Counted from the stretch's first letter, positions 24,405-33,713 are shown. The stretch: 44,433 bases of DNA from Bacteroidales bacterium (GCA_017882305.1 JADGPU010000016.1:1-44433), one strand, 5' to 3'. Made by a program: numbers and translations. The notes: generated by a model from the letters alone, not told the origin.

Positions 24405-25433
24405 ATGAATCCGTTAGCAGGTATCTTACTGATTGCATTGGGAAGCTTAGGCGCTGCGAGCTTTTATGTTCCATTTAAAAAAGTCAGATTATGGGCTTGG
24501 GAATCATACTGGATAAGCCAGGGTGTTGCTGCCTGGCTTATAGCACCGATATTATTTGCGTTTATTTTTGTTCCTAAGGGAGAGCTAATGCCTATTATTC
24601 ATGAAGCACCCTCTTCTGCCAAACTTATGGCAATGTTTTTTGGAGCTTTATGGGGCTTTGGAGGTCTGACATTTGGTTTAAGTATTCGATATCTTGGGGT
24701 GGCTCTCGGTCAGAGTATTGCATTAGGACTTTGTGCAGCCTTCGGTACTTTAATTCCTCCTGTAATTGCCGGTGATAACCTCTTTTCTTCTACTGCAGGA
24801 ATATTGACAATTGTTGGTGTATCAATTACCGTAGTTGGTATTGCAGTTATTGGTTATGCAGGCTCACTTAAGAGTAAAGAGATGACAGAGGAGGAAAAAA
24901 GAGAAGCGATTAAAGAATTTGCTCTGAAAAAAGGTATACTTATCGCTATCTTCGCAGGGATTATGAGTGCTTGTTTTAATTTCGGGTTCGAATCAGGGAA
25001 GCCTATAGAAAACATAGCTCTGGCACATGGCACAAATCCTCTTTTCCAAAAAAACACATCCCTCATATTCATCCTCTTTGGTGGGTTCATTACAAACCTT
25101 CTTTATTGCGGTTATCTGAATATCAAAAATAAAACCTACAGAGATTATATTTCGGTCTCTGGCAATGTTCTGCTTAATAATCTGTTTTTTACATTCCTGG
25201 CTGGCTTCTTATGGTTCCTGCAATTCCATTTTTTTGGAATGGGATCAAGTAAACTTCCGCACGGCATGGCTGTTTTTGGCTGGAGTATCCTGATGGCATT
25301 AAATATTGCAATAAGCAATATATGGGGTATATTCCTTAATGAATGGAAAGGGGCAAAAAGAAAAACCCTGATTATACTTTCAATCGGGATTATTATTCTT
25401 ATACTTTCAACCTTTGTTGTTAAATTGGGTTAG
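24405..25433 (+). CDS. rhaT: L-rhamnose-proton symporter
   Basis: A 342-aa permease of the RhaT family that imports L-rhamnose. About ten membrane segments are visible. Family signatures include ASFYVPFKKVRLWAWESYWI near the N-terminus, ALWGFGGLTFGLSIRYLGVA, LGQSIALGLCAAFGTLIPP and FLWFLQFHFFGMGSSKLP. I start it at the ATG at 24405 rather than a non-ATG upstream start, because the first membrane helix begins directly after it. It heads the plus-strand rha genes and precedes rhaM by 4 bp. Confidence 0.93.
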   Translation: MNPLAGILLIALGSLGAASFYVPFKKVRLWAWESYWISQGVAAWLIAPILFAFIFVPKGELMPIIHEAPSSAKLMAMFFGALWGFGGLTFGLSIRYLGVALGQSIALGLCAAFGTLIPPVIAGDNLFSSTAGILTIVGVSITVVGIAVIGYAGSLKSKEMTEEEKREAIKEFALKKGILIAIFAGIMSACFNFGFESGKPIENIALAHGTNPLFQKNTSLIFILFGGFITNLLYCGYLNIKNKTYRDYISVSGNVLLNNLFFTFLAGFLWFLQFHFFGMGSSKLPHGMAVFGWSILMALNIAISNIWGIFLNEWKGAKRKTLIILSIGIIILILSTFVVKLG

Positions 25434-25437
25434 AAAT

Positions 25438-25758
25438 ATGGAGACAAAAAGATTTGGTTTTAAAATGAAAATGCTTCCGGGTTTCAGGGAAGAGTATATA
25501 AAACGTCATAGTGAAATATGGCCTGAACTTGTTCGGTTATTGAAAACTGAAGGTATTGGAAATTATTCCATTTTCCTGGATGAAGATACCAATACACTTT
25601 TTGCTTATCAGGAACAATCCGGTGAAAGCTCTTCGCAGGATTTGGGAAATACTGAAGTTGTTAAAAAATGGTGGAAGTTTATGGCCGATATTATGGAAAC
25701 AAATCCCGATAACTCTCCTTTAACAATTCCTTTGGAACAATTATTCTATATGGAGTAG
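25438..25758 (+). CDS. rhaM: L-rhamnose mutarotase
   Basis: A 106-aa protein of the RhaM family that interconverts alpha and beta anomers of L-rhamnose. The family pattern is clear: RFGFKMKMLPGFREEYIKRH, EIWPELV, YSIFLDE, and the C-terminal KKWWKFMADIMETNPDN. I start at ATG 25438, giving normal length. It follows rhaT by 4 bp. Directly after its stop codon is a short 8-bp tandem repeat and then a dispersed repeat, which separate it from rhaA by 130 bp. Confidence 0.94.
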   Translation: METKRFGFKMKMLPGFREEYIKRHSEIWPELVRLLKTEGIGNYSIFLDEDTNTLFAYQEQSGESSSQDLGNTEVVKKWWKFMADIMETNPDNSPLTIPLEQLFYME

Positions 25759-25779
25759 AGACTGAGAGACTGAGAGACT
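25758..25779. repeat. 8-bp tandem repeat after rhaM
   Basis: GAGACTGA occurs twice in full followed by a partial third copy (GAGACTA), starting at the last base of the rhaM stop codon. Slippage-type minirepeat of no evident function. Confidence 0.6.
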
Positions 25780-25795
25780 ATGAAGTGAGATATTT

Positions 25796-25838
25796 AGCCG
25801 TGTAACTCCGTGAACTACTCTGTGTAACCGTGGTTAAT
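25796..25838. repeat. CACAGAG-type dispersed repeat, copy C
   Basis: Read on the minus strand, TTAACCACGG is followed by CACAGAG, CACGGAG and CACGG units at spacings of about 8-12 bp, the same organisation as copies A and B. It interrupts the rha gene series between rhaM and rhaA. Confidence 0.55.
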
Positions 25839-25888
25839 AAAGACAAAAGAAAAAAAGAGTAAACCGTTAATATATAATATGATAATCT

Positions 25889-27154
25889 ATGAAAAAGGAA
25901 ATCATTGAAAAATCATATCAACTTGCAAAGGAACAATACGCTGCATTAGGAGTTGATACCGACAAGGTAATTTCTGAAATGGATAACATAAATATCAGCT
26001 TACATTGCTGGCAAACTGATGATGTTGGTGGTTTTGAAAAGCCCGGATCTGTTCTTGGAGGAGGTGGCATTCAGGCTACCGGGAACTTTCCGGGCAAAGC
26101 AAAAACTATAGAACAGATGAGATCTGACCTTGATAAGGTAATGTCACTTCTGCCCGGAAAACAAAGATTAAATCTACATGCAATTTATGGTGAGTTCGAT
26201 GGTAAACTTATTGATCGTGATCAGATCGAGCCAAAACATTTTCAGGGCTGGATCGATTGGGCTAAGAAACGAGGAATTGGCCTTGATTTCAACTGTACAT
26301 GTTTCTCTCATCCATTAGCTGACGATGGCTTTACTCTCTCGAGCAAGGATGAAAAGATCAGAAAATTCTGGGTGGAACATACAAAACGATGCCGGGCTAT
26401 TGGTGCTGAAATGGGAAAACAACTGGGGACTCCTGCCGTACATAATATCTGGATACCCGATGGTATGAAAGATACCCCTGTTGACAGGAATACCCTGCGA
26501 AAGCAGCTGAAAAAATCGTTGGATGAGATCTTCGCTGTTAAATATCCGAAAAAGCATCTTAAAGATTCGGTTGAAAGCAAACTGTTTGGCATAGGTTCTG
26601 AAGCGATGGTAGTAGGATCGCATGACTTCTATCTTGGTTATGCAATAAAAAACAATATCTTGATAACTCTCGATAATGGACATTTTCATCCGACTGAACA
26701 GGTAGGGGATAAAATTTCATCTATTTTGCATTTTGTCGATGAGATACTATTACACTTAACCCGTGGTGTTCGCTGGGATAGCGATCATGTTCTTACATTT
26801 AACGAAGAACTGTTGCTGATTACACAGGAAATAGTCAGGACAAAAGCTTTGAACAGGGTTAATATTGGTCTCGATTTCTTTGATGCAAGTATCAACCGTA
26901 TTGGCGCCTATGTTATTGGAACTCGTTCTGCCCAGATGGCTTTTATGTATGCATTGCTTGAACCAATTAAAACTCTTGTTAAGTATGAGGAAGAAACCAG
27001 AAACTTTGAACGGCTTGCTTTACTTGAGCTTCTTAAAGCAAAGCCATTCGGAGCTGTTTATGATTACTACTGTATGAAGAATAAAGTTCCGGTAGGACAG
27101 GATTATATAGAAGATATAGTGAAGTATGAAAAAGAGGTTCTTCTTAAGAGGTAG
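25889..27154 (+). CDS. rhaA: L-rhamnose isomerase
   Basis: A 421-aa enzyme that isomerises L-rhamnose to L-rhamnulose. Family motifs: LHCWQTDDVGGFEKPGSVLG near residue 39, LNLHAIYGEFDGK, GLDFNCTCFSHPLADDGFTL, HNIWIPDGMKDTPVDR, and the metal-binding ITLDNGHFHPTEQVGDKISS, with WDSDHV and GLDFFDASINRIGAY in the C-terminal half. Metal ligands appear complete. It lies 130 bp after rhaM across repeat copy C, so it may be transcribed separately, and 6 bp before the kinase gene. Confidence 0.95.
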   Translation: MKKEIIEKSYQLAKEQYAALGVDTDKVISEMDNINISLHCWQTDDVGGFEKPGSVLGGGGIQATGNFPGKAKTIEQMRSDLDKVMSLLPGKQRLNLHAIYGEFDGKLIDRDQIEPKHFQGWIDWAKKRGIGLDFNCTCFSHPLADDGFTLSSKDEKIRKFWVEHTKRCRAIGAEMGKQLGTPAVHNIWIPDGMKDTPVDRNTLRKQLKKSLDEIFAVKYPKKHLKDSVESKLFGIGSEAMVVGSHDFYLGYAIKNNILITLDNGHFHPTEQVGDKISSILHFVDEILLHLTRGVRWDSDHVLTFNEELLLITQEIVRTKALNRVNIGLDFFDASINRIGAYVIGTRSAQMAFMYALLEPIKTLVKYEEETRNFERLALLELLKAKPFGAVYDYYCMKNKVPVGQDYIEDIVKYEKEVLLKR

Positions 27155-27160
27155 AGTTTT

Positions 27161-28513
27161 ATGAAAGAGACAGTTATTGCTATTTATGATATCGGAAAGA
27201 CAAACAAGAAGATAATTCTTTTTAATGAAGACTTTAAAATAGTCTCAGAAATTGAAGAGAAATTTGCTGAAATTCAGGACGATGATGGCTTTGAATGTGA
27301 TGATATTGAACATATAGAACGATGGATAAAGGAGTCTCTGGCCAGATTGACACGTTCTGATAAATATGAACTTAAGGCTGTTAATTTTGCCACCTATGGG
27401 GCAACACTTGTTTATCTTGATGAAAATGGCAATAGACTTACTCCTGTTTATAATTATTTAAAACCGATAGATGAAAAGATCTCAGAAAGCCTTTATAAGA
27501 GGCATGGAGGAAGAGATGAGTTTTGCAGAAGAACAGCTTCTCCTGCCCTGGGTATGCTAAATTCCGGCCTGCAGCCACTTTGGCTCAAGGCTATTAAACC
27601 AGACATATTCACTAAAATAAAACATATCCTTCATTTTCCTCAATATCTCTCATACGTAATTACCGGGAAGATTTATTCCGAACACACCTCAATTGGATGT
27701 CATACTGCTCTTTGGGATTTTGATAATATGAAATATCATCCATGGACTAAAGTTCATGGATTGAACCTGCCAGAACCTGTTCCTATTGAGACATTGAATG
27801 AAATAGAGGTGGATGGGAAAAAAGTTCAGATCGGAATAGGTATCCACGATAGTTCATCCTCACTGGCGCCCTATTTCTCAAGCAGTAAAGGGAAGTTCTT
27901 ATTAATTTCTACAGGGACATGGTGCATTAATATGAATCCTTTTAATACTGAAAAATTAACAGCGGATCAACTCGACAAAGATTGTCTTTGTTATATGAGT
28001 ATAACCAGGCAACCGGTAAAATCTTCAAGATTATTCCTCGGACATTTGCACGAAACGGCATTGAAACAGGTGTGTGATCATTTCAGGAAGTCAGAAGATT
28101 ATTATAAAAAAGTCAAAGCTGATAATCAATTATCAACCACTTTGAAGTCGAGATTCAATGGGAAAAAAGTATTCTTTCAGACCGGCCCATATGTACGCGA
28201 TCTGAAAGATTATATTGACGTGTACGAATTCAGTACCTTCGAGGAGGCTTATCATCAGTTAATGAATGAACTGGGTGATCTTACTATAGAAGCAGTCAAT
28301 CTGGTTCTCCCGGAAATCGATGAAACTGAAAATATTTATATAACAGGAGGATTTTCCAAAAATGAACTTTTTCAGAATTTAATCTCAAAAGCCTATCCGT
28401 TGAAATTTGTATACACCTCTGAAATTGCCAATGGATCAGCGCTGGGCGCTGCTCTTGTTGTTTCTGGTTCAAAATCTTCACTGAACCTTGGCCTTACCAG
28501 GTGTGAAATTTGA
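27161..28513 (+). CDS. FGGY-family carbohydrate kinase (probable rhamnulokinase function)
   Basis: A 450-aa FGGY kinase. The N-terminal phosphate motif is IYDIGKTNKKIILF, and the C-terminal ATP region has ISTGTWCINM and YITGGFSKNELFQNLISKAY with ANGSALGAAL. The phosphate-loop wording differs from the classic RhaB motif, so this is a divergent FGGY branch. By position (6 bp after rhaA) it most likely phosphorylates L-rhamnulose. Substrate assignment is contextual. The catalytic aspartate candidate is in GIHDSSSSLAPYF. Confidence 0.82.
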   Translation: MKETVIAIYDIGKTNKKIILFNEDFKIVSEIEEKFAEIQDDDGFECDDIEHIERWIKESLARLTRSDKYELKAVNFATYGATLVYLDENGNRLTPVYNYLKPIDEKISESLYKRHGGRDEFCRRTASPALGMLNSGLQPLWLKAIKPDIFTKIKHILHFPQYLSYVITGKIYSEHTSIGCHTALWDFDNMKYHPWTKVHGLNLPEPVPIETLNEIEVDGKKVQIGIGIHDSSSSLAPYFSSSKGKFLLISTGTWCINMNPFNTEKLTADQLDKDCLCYMSITRQPVKSSRLFLGHLHETALKQVCDHFRKSEDYYKKVKADNQLSTTLKSRFNGKKVFFQTGPYVRDLKDYIDVYEFSTFEEAYHQLMNELGDLTIEAVNLVLPEIDETENIYITGGFSKNELFQNLISKAYPLKFVYTSEIANGSALGAALVVSGSKSSLNLGLTRCEI

Positions 28514-28534
28514 TATTTCGAAAAACAATATATA

Positions 28535-29047
28535 ATGTTAAAAAACATAATTTTTTTATTCATTCTTCTGATTCTAATAATTTTGAATTCGTGCAAAAAA
28601 ACGTATGAATTAGTGCCGGGAGATGTAGTAATAAATGAACTGATGGCTCATAATTCAACTACAGTTGCAGATCAGAATGGAGAATACGATGACTGGATAG
28701 AATTATTCAACTTATCCTATGCGACTATAGATCTGTCAGGTTATTTTCTGGCTGACAGTAAGAAAGATATTACCAAATGGGAGTTTCCCCAGGGAACATC
28801 TATAGCTGCGAATGGATATCTCATTATATGGGCTGATAAGGATACAACTGAAGTCGGATTACATGCAAACTTTAAACTCTCATCTGCAGGTGAAAAGGTC
28901 ATTTTGACCAGACCAGATGATGTAATTATGGACAAAATTGAATATCCTGCCCAAGCTTTCGAATTATCTTATTCAAGAAGACCAAATGGCACAGGGCCAT
29001 TTAAGTGGCAAACCCCGACATTCGGTAAATCGAATGATTCTAAATAA
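28535..29047 (+). CDS. Lamin-tail-domain lipoprotein
   Basis: A 170-aa lipoprotein with lipobox ILNSC at the end of the leader and a lamin tail domain (LTD) occupying most of the rest. The domain begins GDVVINELMAHNSTTVADQN and has the LTD signature YDDWIELFNLSYATIDLSGY followed by WEFPQGTSIAANGYLIIWAD. LTDs are immunoglobulin-like folds found on exported bacterial proteins, often with nucleases or cell-surface functions; here it stands alone. It starts 21 bp after the kinase stop, so it is probably in the rha transcript, though it has no known role in rhamnose use. Confidence 0.82.
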   Translation: MLKNIIFLFILLILIILNSCKKTYELVPGDVVINELMAHNSTTVADQNGEYDDWIELFNLSYATIDLSGYFLADSKKDITKWEFPQGTSIAANGYLIIWADKDTTEVGLHANFKLSSAGEKVILTRPDDVIMDKIEYPAQAFELSYSRRPNGTGPFKWQTPTFGKSNDSK

Positions 29048-29060
29048 CTTAACTCTACTT

Positions 29061-29089
29061 AGAATTTAGTTTACATGTTAATAAATTCT
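29061..29089. terminator. Possible bidirectional terminator between convergent genes
   Basis: AGAATTTA (29061-29068) and TAAATTCT (29082-29089) are perfect 8-bp inverted arms with a 13-nt loop and a short T-run after on the plus strand. The right arm overlaps the end of the TolC-like gene. The stem is A+T-rich and weak. Confidence 0.35.
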
Positions 29090-30418
29090 TTCTCCCAATG
29101 CAGCTTTAAGCTTATAAACGCTTGCAGCATAATCAATTCTGGCTTTAAGGAGCATTAAGCTGCTTTCAGAAACTGATGTATTTGCATCCAGTAAATCAAG
29201 ATTAGTTATCATCCCCGACTTAAAACTTGTTTCAGCCAGAGAATAGGCCTTTAATGCCTGCTTTAATTGAAGTTCCGATTGGCTGACTTTCTTCCTGGCT
29301 GCAAACATAAGAGCCTCTGATTCATAGACCTCATTAGAGATATTTCGCTTTGTGAAATCAGATTCATACGATAATGAAGTTATTGCTGATTGAGCCTGTG
29401 CAAGATTATACTTGTTTTTCGTACCGTCGAAAAGAGGAACCATGAGTCCTAAACCAATAACATAATTTGGCGTGATTCTATTGAGATAGGGGATATATCC
29501 GTTTTTTGCCCCACCGGATGCCTCAAAACTCAATAAGGGCTTATTCTGCAACTTTGTCATGTCGAATCTTATCTCGGCAAGTGAAGTTCTTTTTTCATTT
29601 ATAAGAACTTCATCCCTGTTGCGAAATGCATAAGATAAAATTGAATCGGCAGGAATAACCGGAGGAACAACTGAAAGTTCGTTCCTGACAACAGGACTAC
29701 TGGCCTGATCATTGCCAAGCAAAGAGTTCAGAGCAGCCTGTTGTGAAGTAAGAGAAGCCAAAAGATCAACTTTCTGACTCTCAACTGTTGATATTTTGAC
29801 TTTTGTTGTAAGAACCTGGTATTCAGTTGCTGAACCGGTGGCCATTATTTTTTCAATATACTCAAGGTGCTCTTTTAATGTTGACAACTGTTCATCCTTT
29901 ATTTTTATTGCAGCTTGTAGAAAAAGGAGGGTATAAAAATTATTTACTGTATAAACAGACAATCTCTGCTTAACCTGTTCAAGTGTCTGTTCTCCAATTG
30001 CCTTATTAGCATTTTCAAGTTCAATATTCTGGTGTGTTCGACCGAAGTCATAAACAAGCTGTTTGTAATTAACTGAGGCAGAATAATTATTGGCAGGATA
30101 AAGCTGAAAAGTCCCAAGAGACGGGAAATTGAGTTTAGTTACAGGTGCCAGGTTAGCAAAACTGGCTGTCATATCTACTACCGGGATATATCCTGTCTTT
30201 GCTAACCCAATCCTTGATTCAGCATTTCTGATTGCTTCTTCTGCAATCTTAACGGATGGATAAGCAGAAATAACCTGTTGGATAACGCTCTTAAGTGATA
30301 AGGAATCAGACGAAGAATTCGCTTTTTCAATCGAACCCTGACCAGAAATAATGCTGTTAAGAAGAATAGACAACGCTAAGGCAGGGAAAATTGATTTTTT
30401 ATTTATTTGATTATTCAT
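29078..30418 (-). CDS. TolC-family outer-membrane efflux protein
   Basis: A 446-aa outer-membrane factor of the TolC type, last gene of the efflux operon. There is an N-terminal signal peptide (ending ISGQ). Two repeated helical halves typical of the family follow, with SLAEIRFDMTKLQNKPLLSF and AYSLAETSFKSGMITNLDLL, the conserved repeat segment LAETSFKSG..NLDLLDA. It should provide the outer-membrane channel for the MFS pump and adaptor encoded upstream. Its ATG at 30418 overlaps the MFS stop by 8 bp. Confidence 0.9.
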   Translation of the reverse strand: MNNQINKKSIFPALALSILLNSIISGQGSIEKANSSSDSLSLKSVIQQVISAYPSVKIAEEAIRNAESRIGLAKTGYIPVVDMTASFANLAPVTKLNFPSLGTFQLYPANNYSASVNYKQLVYDFGRTHQNIELENANKAIGEQTLEQVKQRLSVYTVNNFYTLLFLQAAIKIKDEQLSTLKEHLEYIEKIMATGSATEYQVLTTKVKISTVESQKVDLLASLTSQQAALNSLLGNDQASSPVVRNELSVVPPVIPADSILSYAFRNRDEVLINEKRTSLAEIRFDMTKLQNKPLLSFEASGGAKNGYIPYLNRITPNYVIGLGLMVPLFDGTKNKYNLAQAQSAITSLSYESDFTKRNISNEVYESEALMFAARKKVSQSELQLKQALKAYSLAETSFKSGMITNLDLLDANTSVSESSLMLLKARIDYAASVYKLKAALGERIY

Positions 30419-32033
30419 TTGCCGGAACATTTTTGTTTCTTATTTTTTTTGAATGCAGAAAAATTATTGGGATCCCTCCAATTAGGGTTATAAGACCTGC
30501 AAGTAGAAAATCATCATCAATACCTTGTATATAAGCCTGTTTGTTAACATTTGAAAGAAGCAAAGCCTGGCTTTGTCTTGTGGCATTTGCCGGTGTGCTC
30601 CCTGCCTCATTTTGAAGATGATATTTTATTTTGGTCGTTGTCTGCTGATAAATCTCGGAACCGGGCCTGATTGCACCGCCAAAAAACTGAGCATGAAAGT
30701 TAACTCTTGTTGTAAGCAATGTGGCAAGCAATGCAACACCCAGGCTGCCTCCAAGTTGCCGGATAGAATTGGTTATAGCCGATGCCTGAGCCATTTTTTC
30801 ACGTGGTATTTCAGACAGGGATACTGTTGTTAATGCAGTGAACATCAACCCCATGGCAAATCCTCTGAGATACAACGAGAGCATAATGAAATTCAGCTCG
30901 GTAAGCCACGACAGTTTTGAGTTAAGGTAGAAACTAAAGGCAAACAGGACGACACCAATAAAAAGTGGAAGTTTTGGATTTAATTTATCAGAAATCCTCC
31001 CTGAGATTGGAGCAACTATTCCCTGAATAATACCTACAGGAAGAAAAACTGAGCCGGCCTGAAGGGCTGTGTAACCCAAAGAATTCTGTAGATATATAGG
31101 CAATAAGAATGTACTTCCGAACATCCCGAGACTAAAAATAATAAGAATAATATTTGCAATGCCGAAATTATGATTCTTAAGAAGCCTCAGGTCTAAAAGC
31201 GGCTCTTGAACTGTTAATTCTGCGGTTATAAAAACCGCAAGAGCAATTAAGGCGATTGCGCCATAAGCCAGTATAAACGGGGCATGCCATCCTGCTGAGT
31301 TTGTAGCTGCATTTCCCTGAGATAGTATATAAAGAGTGAGCGGAAGAAAGATAGTTACTGAAATGAATCCTACAATATCGAATTTTCTTGTTTTTCTGTT
31401 TATATATTCGCTCTGAATTATTATAGTAAAGAACATTGCTAATATTCCCACAGGTATATTAACGTCAAAAATCAATGGCCAGCTGAAGCGGTCGATCAGA
31501 AAGCCGCCAATCAGAGGCCCGAATGATACTGATGCTGCAGCAGAAATACCCCAGAATCCGAGCGCTATGCCTCGCTGGTGGGGTGGAAATTCCCTGGTAA
31601 TTATTGCCATTCCAAGTGGCTGGATCGTTCCGGCTCCGAAACCTTGGATAACTCTTGATACGATTAGCATATTCTCGTCTGATGATCTGCCGCATAAAAG
31701 TGATCCTAATGTGAAAAGGAATAATCCGATAAAATATAACCGTTTGTAACCAAATTTGTCTGCAAGCCATCCGGAAGTTGGAAGTGCTACAGCCATAGCG
31801 AGCATGTAAGCAGTTACAACCCATTCAATTTTATCAAGCCCGACACCAAATGACGCCATGATTTTAGGTAACCCAACATTCACAATAGTGGCATCAAGCA
31901 CCGCCATAAAAGTTCCCAGCATAATATTTGCCAGCAAAAACCATTTGTACGACAGATGCTTAGGATGAAAGGCGGAATTGCTGTTTCTGATCAGGTATCT
32001 GATCCGGTGAGATGGTGTTCTTCTTCTTTCCAT
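30411..32033 (-). CDS. DHA2-family MFS drug exporter (EmrB-like)
   Basis: A 540-aa 14-helix major facilitator of the DHA2 type. Motif A is GWLADKFGYKRLY (about 82-94); motif C-like glycine-rich helices include VIQGFGAGTIQPLGMAIITR. The opening TFMAVLDATIVNVGLPKIMA is characteristic of EmrB. It would export hydrophobic compounds across the inner membrane using the proton gradient, passing them to the adaptor and the TolC-like channel. It lies 4 bp after the adaptor gene and overlaps the TolC gene by 8 bp. Confidence 0.93.
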   Translation of the reverse strand: MERRRTPSHRIRYLIRNSNSAFHPKHLSYKWFLLANIMLGTFMAVLDATIVNVGLPKIMASFGVGLDKIEWVVTAYMLAMAVALPTSGWLADKFGYKRLYFIGLFLFTLGSLLCGRSSDENMLIVSRVIQGFGAGTIQPLGMAIITREFPPHQRGIALGFWGISAAASVSFGPLIGGFLIDRFSWPLIFDVNIPVGILAMFFTIIIQSEYINRKTRKFDIVGFISVTIFLPLTLYILSQGNAATNSAGWHAPFILAYGAIALIALAVFITAELTVQEPLLDLRLLKNHNFGIANIILIIFSLGMFGSTFLLPIYLQNSLGYTALQAGSVFLPVGIIQGIVAPISGRISDKLNPKLPLFIGVVLFAFSFYLNSKLSWLTELNFIMLSLYLRGFAMGLMFTALTTVSLSEIPREKMAQASAITNSIRQLGGSLGVALLATLLTTRVNFHAQFFGGAIRPGSEIYQQTTTKIKYHLQNEAGSTPANATRQSQALLLSNVNKQAYIQGIDDDFLLAGLITLIGGIPIIFLHSKKIRNKNVPANE

Positions 32034-32037
32034 CTTA

Positions 32038-33042
32038 TTATCTTATAATCTTTACAACAACAGACATTCCGGATAAAATATTGAATGAGGAAATCTCTTT
32101 ATTATTGTTTGCTCCATCTATTGAAATCCTTACGGGAATACGCTGAGTGACCTTGGTAAAATTGCCAGAGGCATTATTTGCTGGAATCAGAGAAAAAACT
32201 GAAGCAGTGCTTGAACCAACCAGAAAAACCTTACCGTTGAACTTTACATCAGGAAATGCATCAATTGTAAACCTTACAGACTGTCCGGAATGAATATCTG
32301 ATATTTTTGTCTCCTCAAGAAAGGCTATTACCCAAAGTTTCTTGCTCAAAGTAATCGTAATAACCGATTGACTTGGCTGAACTACATCACCGGGAAGTAA
32401 CCATCGTTTTGCAATAACACCATCTGCCGGAGCATATAGTCTTGTATTCTTAAGCTGTGCGTCCAGCACTCTTACCTGGGCATCGGCAGTTTCGACTGAT
32501 GCCGACGCAGTTGAAATCATAGATTTTGAAACCAGTAACATCGCCTTTGCTGCCTCAAGCTGAGCTGAAGCTGTTTCAGCTGCTTTCTTAATATGGTCGA
32601 ATTGTTCCGGTGTTATGACACCACCATCTGACTGGTTTTTTGCCCGGGTCATATCTTCATCAGCCCGATCAAGGTTTATCTCCAGTACTTTTATACTCTT
32701 TTGATCCGAATTATATTTGACTTCCGATTGGGTTAAATTAGCCTGAGCCTGAACTCTGAGAGCAAAGGTCTGATTTCGCTGTGCAACCAAATCAGTGCTA
32801 TCGAGATCAGCAAGGAGCATACCTTGTCTGACAAGATCTCCTTCATTGGCATAAACAGAAGATATTCTCCCCATTATCTTTGATCCAACACTGACATTGT
32901 CAGCATCCACATGTGAATCATCAGTAGTAATGTACTTAGAATAATCTCTGTACCAGTACCATGCTCCTGCCAGTACGATAATTATAACAATTGCAAGCGG
33001 AATGTAGACTCTGAGCCGGTTGTTCTTTGATTCTTCTTTCAT
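32038..33042 (-). CDS. HlyD/EmrA-family membrane-fusion adaptor
   Basis: A 334-aa periplasmic adaptor with one N-terminal membrane anchor (IPLAIVIIIVLAGAWYWY, about 14-31). It then has the biotin-lipoyl half motif YITTDDSHVDADNVSVGSKI, a long coiled-coil hairpin (about 90-200) and the second lipoyl half LYAPADGVIAKRWLLPGDVV. The beta-barrel domain contains FTIDAFPDVKFNGKVFLVGS. It bridges the EmrB-like pump and the TolC-like channel encoded next. It lies 47 bp after the tetR-type gene in the same direction. Confidence 0.93.
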   Translation of the reverse strand: MKEESKNNRLRVYIPLAIVIIIVLAGAWYWYRDYSKYITTDDSHVDADNVSVGSKIMGRISSVYANEGDLVRQGMLLADLDSTDLVAQRNQTFALRVQAQANLTQSEVKYNSDQKSIKVLEINLDRADEDMTRAKNQSDGGVITPEQFDHIKKAAETASAQLEAAKAMLLVSKSMISTASASVETADAQVRVLDAQLKNTRLYAPADGVIAKRWLLPGDVVQPSQSVITITLSKKLWVIAFLEETKISDIHSGQSVRFTIDAFPDVKFNGKVFLVGSSTASVFSLIPANNASGNFTKVTQRIPVRISIDGANNNKEISSFNILSGMSVVVKIIR

Positions 33043-33089
33043 AAAATTCTTACGGATTAAATTATGTCGTTAATTATCAATGTGTTAAA

Positions 33090-33713
33090 TTATTTGTATT
33101 TCAATCCTTTAATGAAAATGTTTGTAAAAGCAATCGTTTTCTCAAGCAGGAGATCGTATTCTTCCTGTTCAATGAACAGTGTTTTCTTTTCGTTAACTAA
33201 TGTAATCCTCAAGCCTTTAAGCAGGTCAAGAAACAGGGAAGCCGTCTGATCCATATCAATTATAGAGAATTCACCACTGCTTATACCTTTTTCAAAAATC
33301 TGTTTTATAATTTCCTTTTCTTTTTCTTTAAACATTTGAATAGTCTCTCTGAAACCGGGTTTGAGCCCTGAGTAAACTTCAAGCCTCAATCTGCTTAGAT
33401 TCAATAATGTACGAAAATAGGAGAGACGTGCATCAGCATATTCCAGTAGTAATAGTTCGGGTTCATGAATACTAAAAATTCTTTCTGAAATGTTTTCCAT
33501 GAACTCTGTCTGTTCCTTTTCTACAACCGCCTTGTAAAGACTCTCTTTATCAGGGAAATAATAATACAACGATGCTTTTGATAATTTAATATCATTTGCA
33601 ATTTCTCTCATAGAGGTCTTCTCCACCCCAAATAATCCAAAACGCTTTTGTGAGGCTTCGATTATCATCTGCATCTTTTTCCTTCTCTCCGAATCGGTTT
33701 TGTCAGTGTTCAT
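33090..33713 (-). CDS. TetR-family transcriptional regulator
   Basis: A 207-aa TetR-type repressor starting at ATG 33713 (an upstream ATT-initiated frame is less likely). The N-terminal helix-turn-helix domain is clear: IIEASQKRFGLFGVEKTSMR, EIANDIKLSKASLYYYFPDK, ESLYKAVV. The C-terminal ligand domain is not diagnostic. It is the first gene of the efflux operon. A promoter-like TATATTTG and two interleaved inverted repeats sit immediately upstream, so it most likely represses its own operon, with efflux substrates as inducers. Confidence 0.9.
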   Translation of the reverse strand: MNTDKTDSERRKKMQMIIEASQKRFGLFGVEKTSMREIANDIKLSKASLYYYFPDKESLYKAVVEKEQTEFMENISERIFSIHEPELLLLEYADARLSYFRTLLNLSRLRLEVYSGLKPGFRETIQMFKEKEKEIIKQIFEKGISSGEFSIIDMDQTASLFLDLLKGLRITLVNEKKTLFIEQEEYDLLLEKTIAFTNIFIKGLKYK

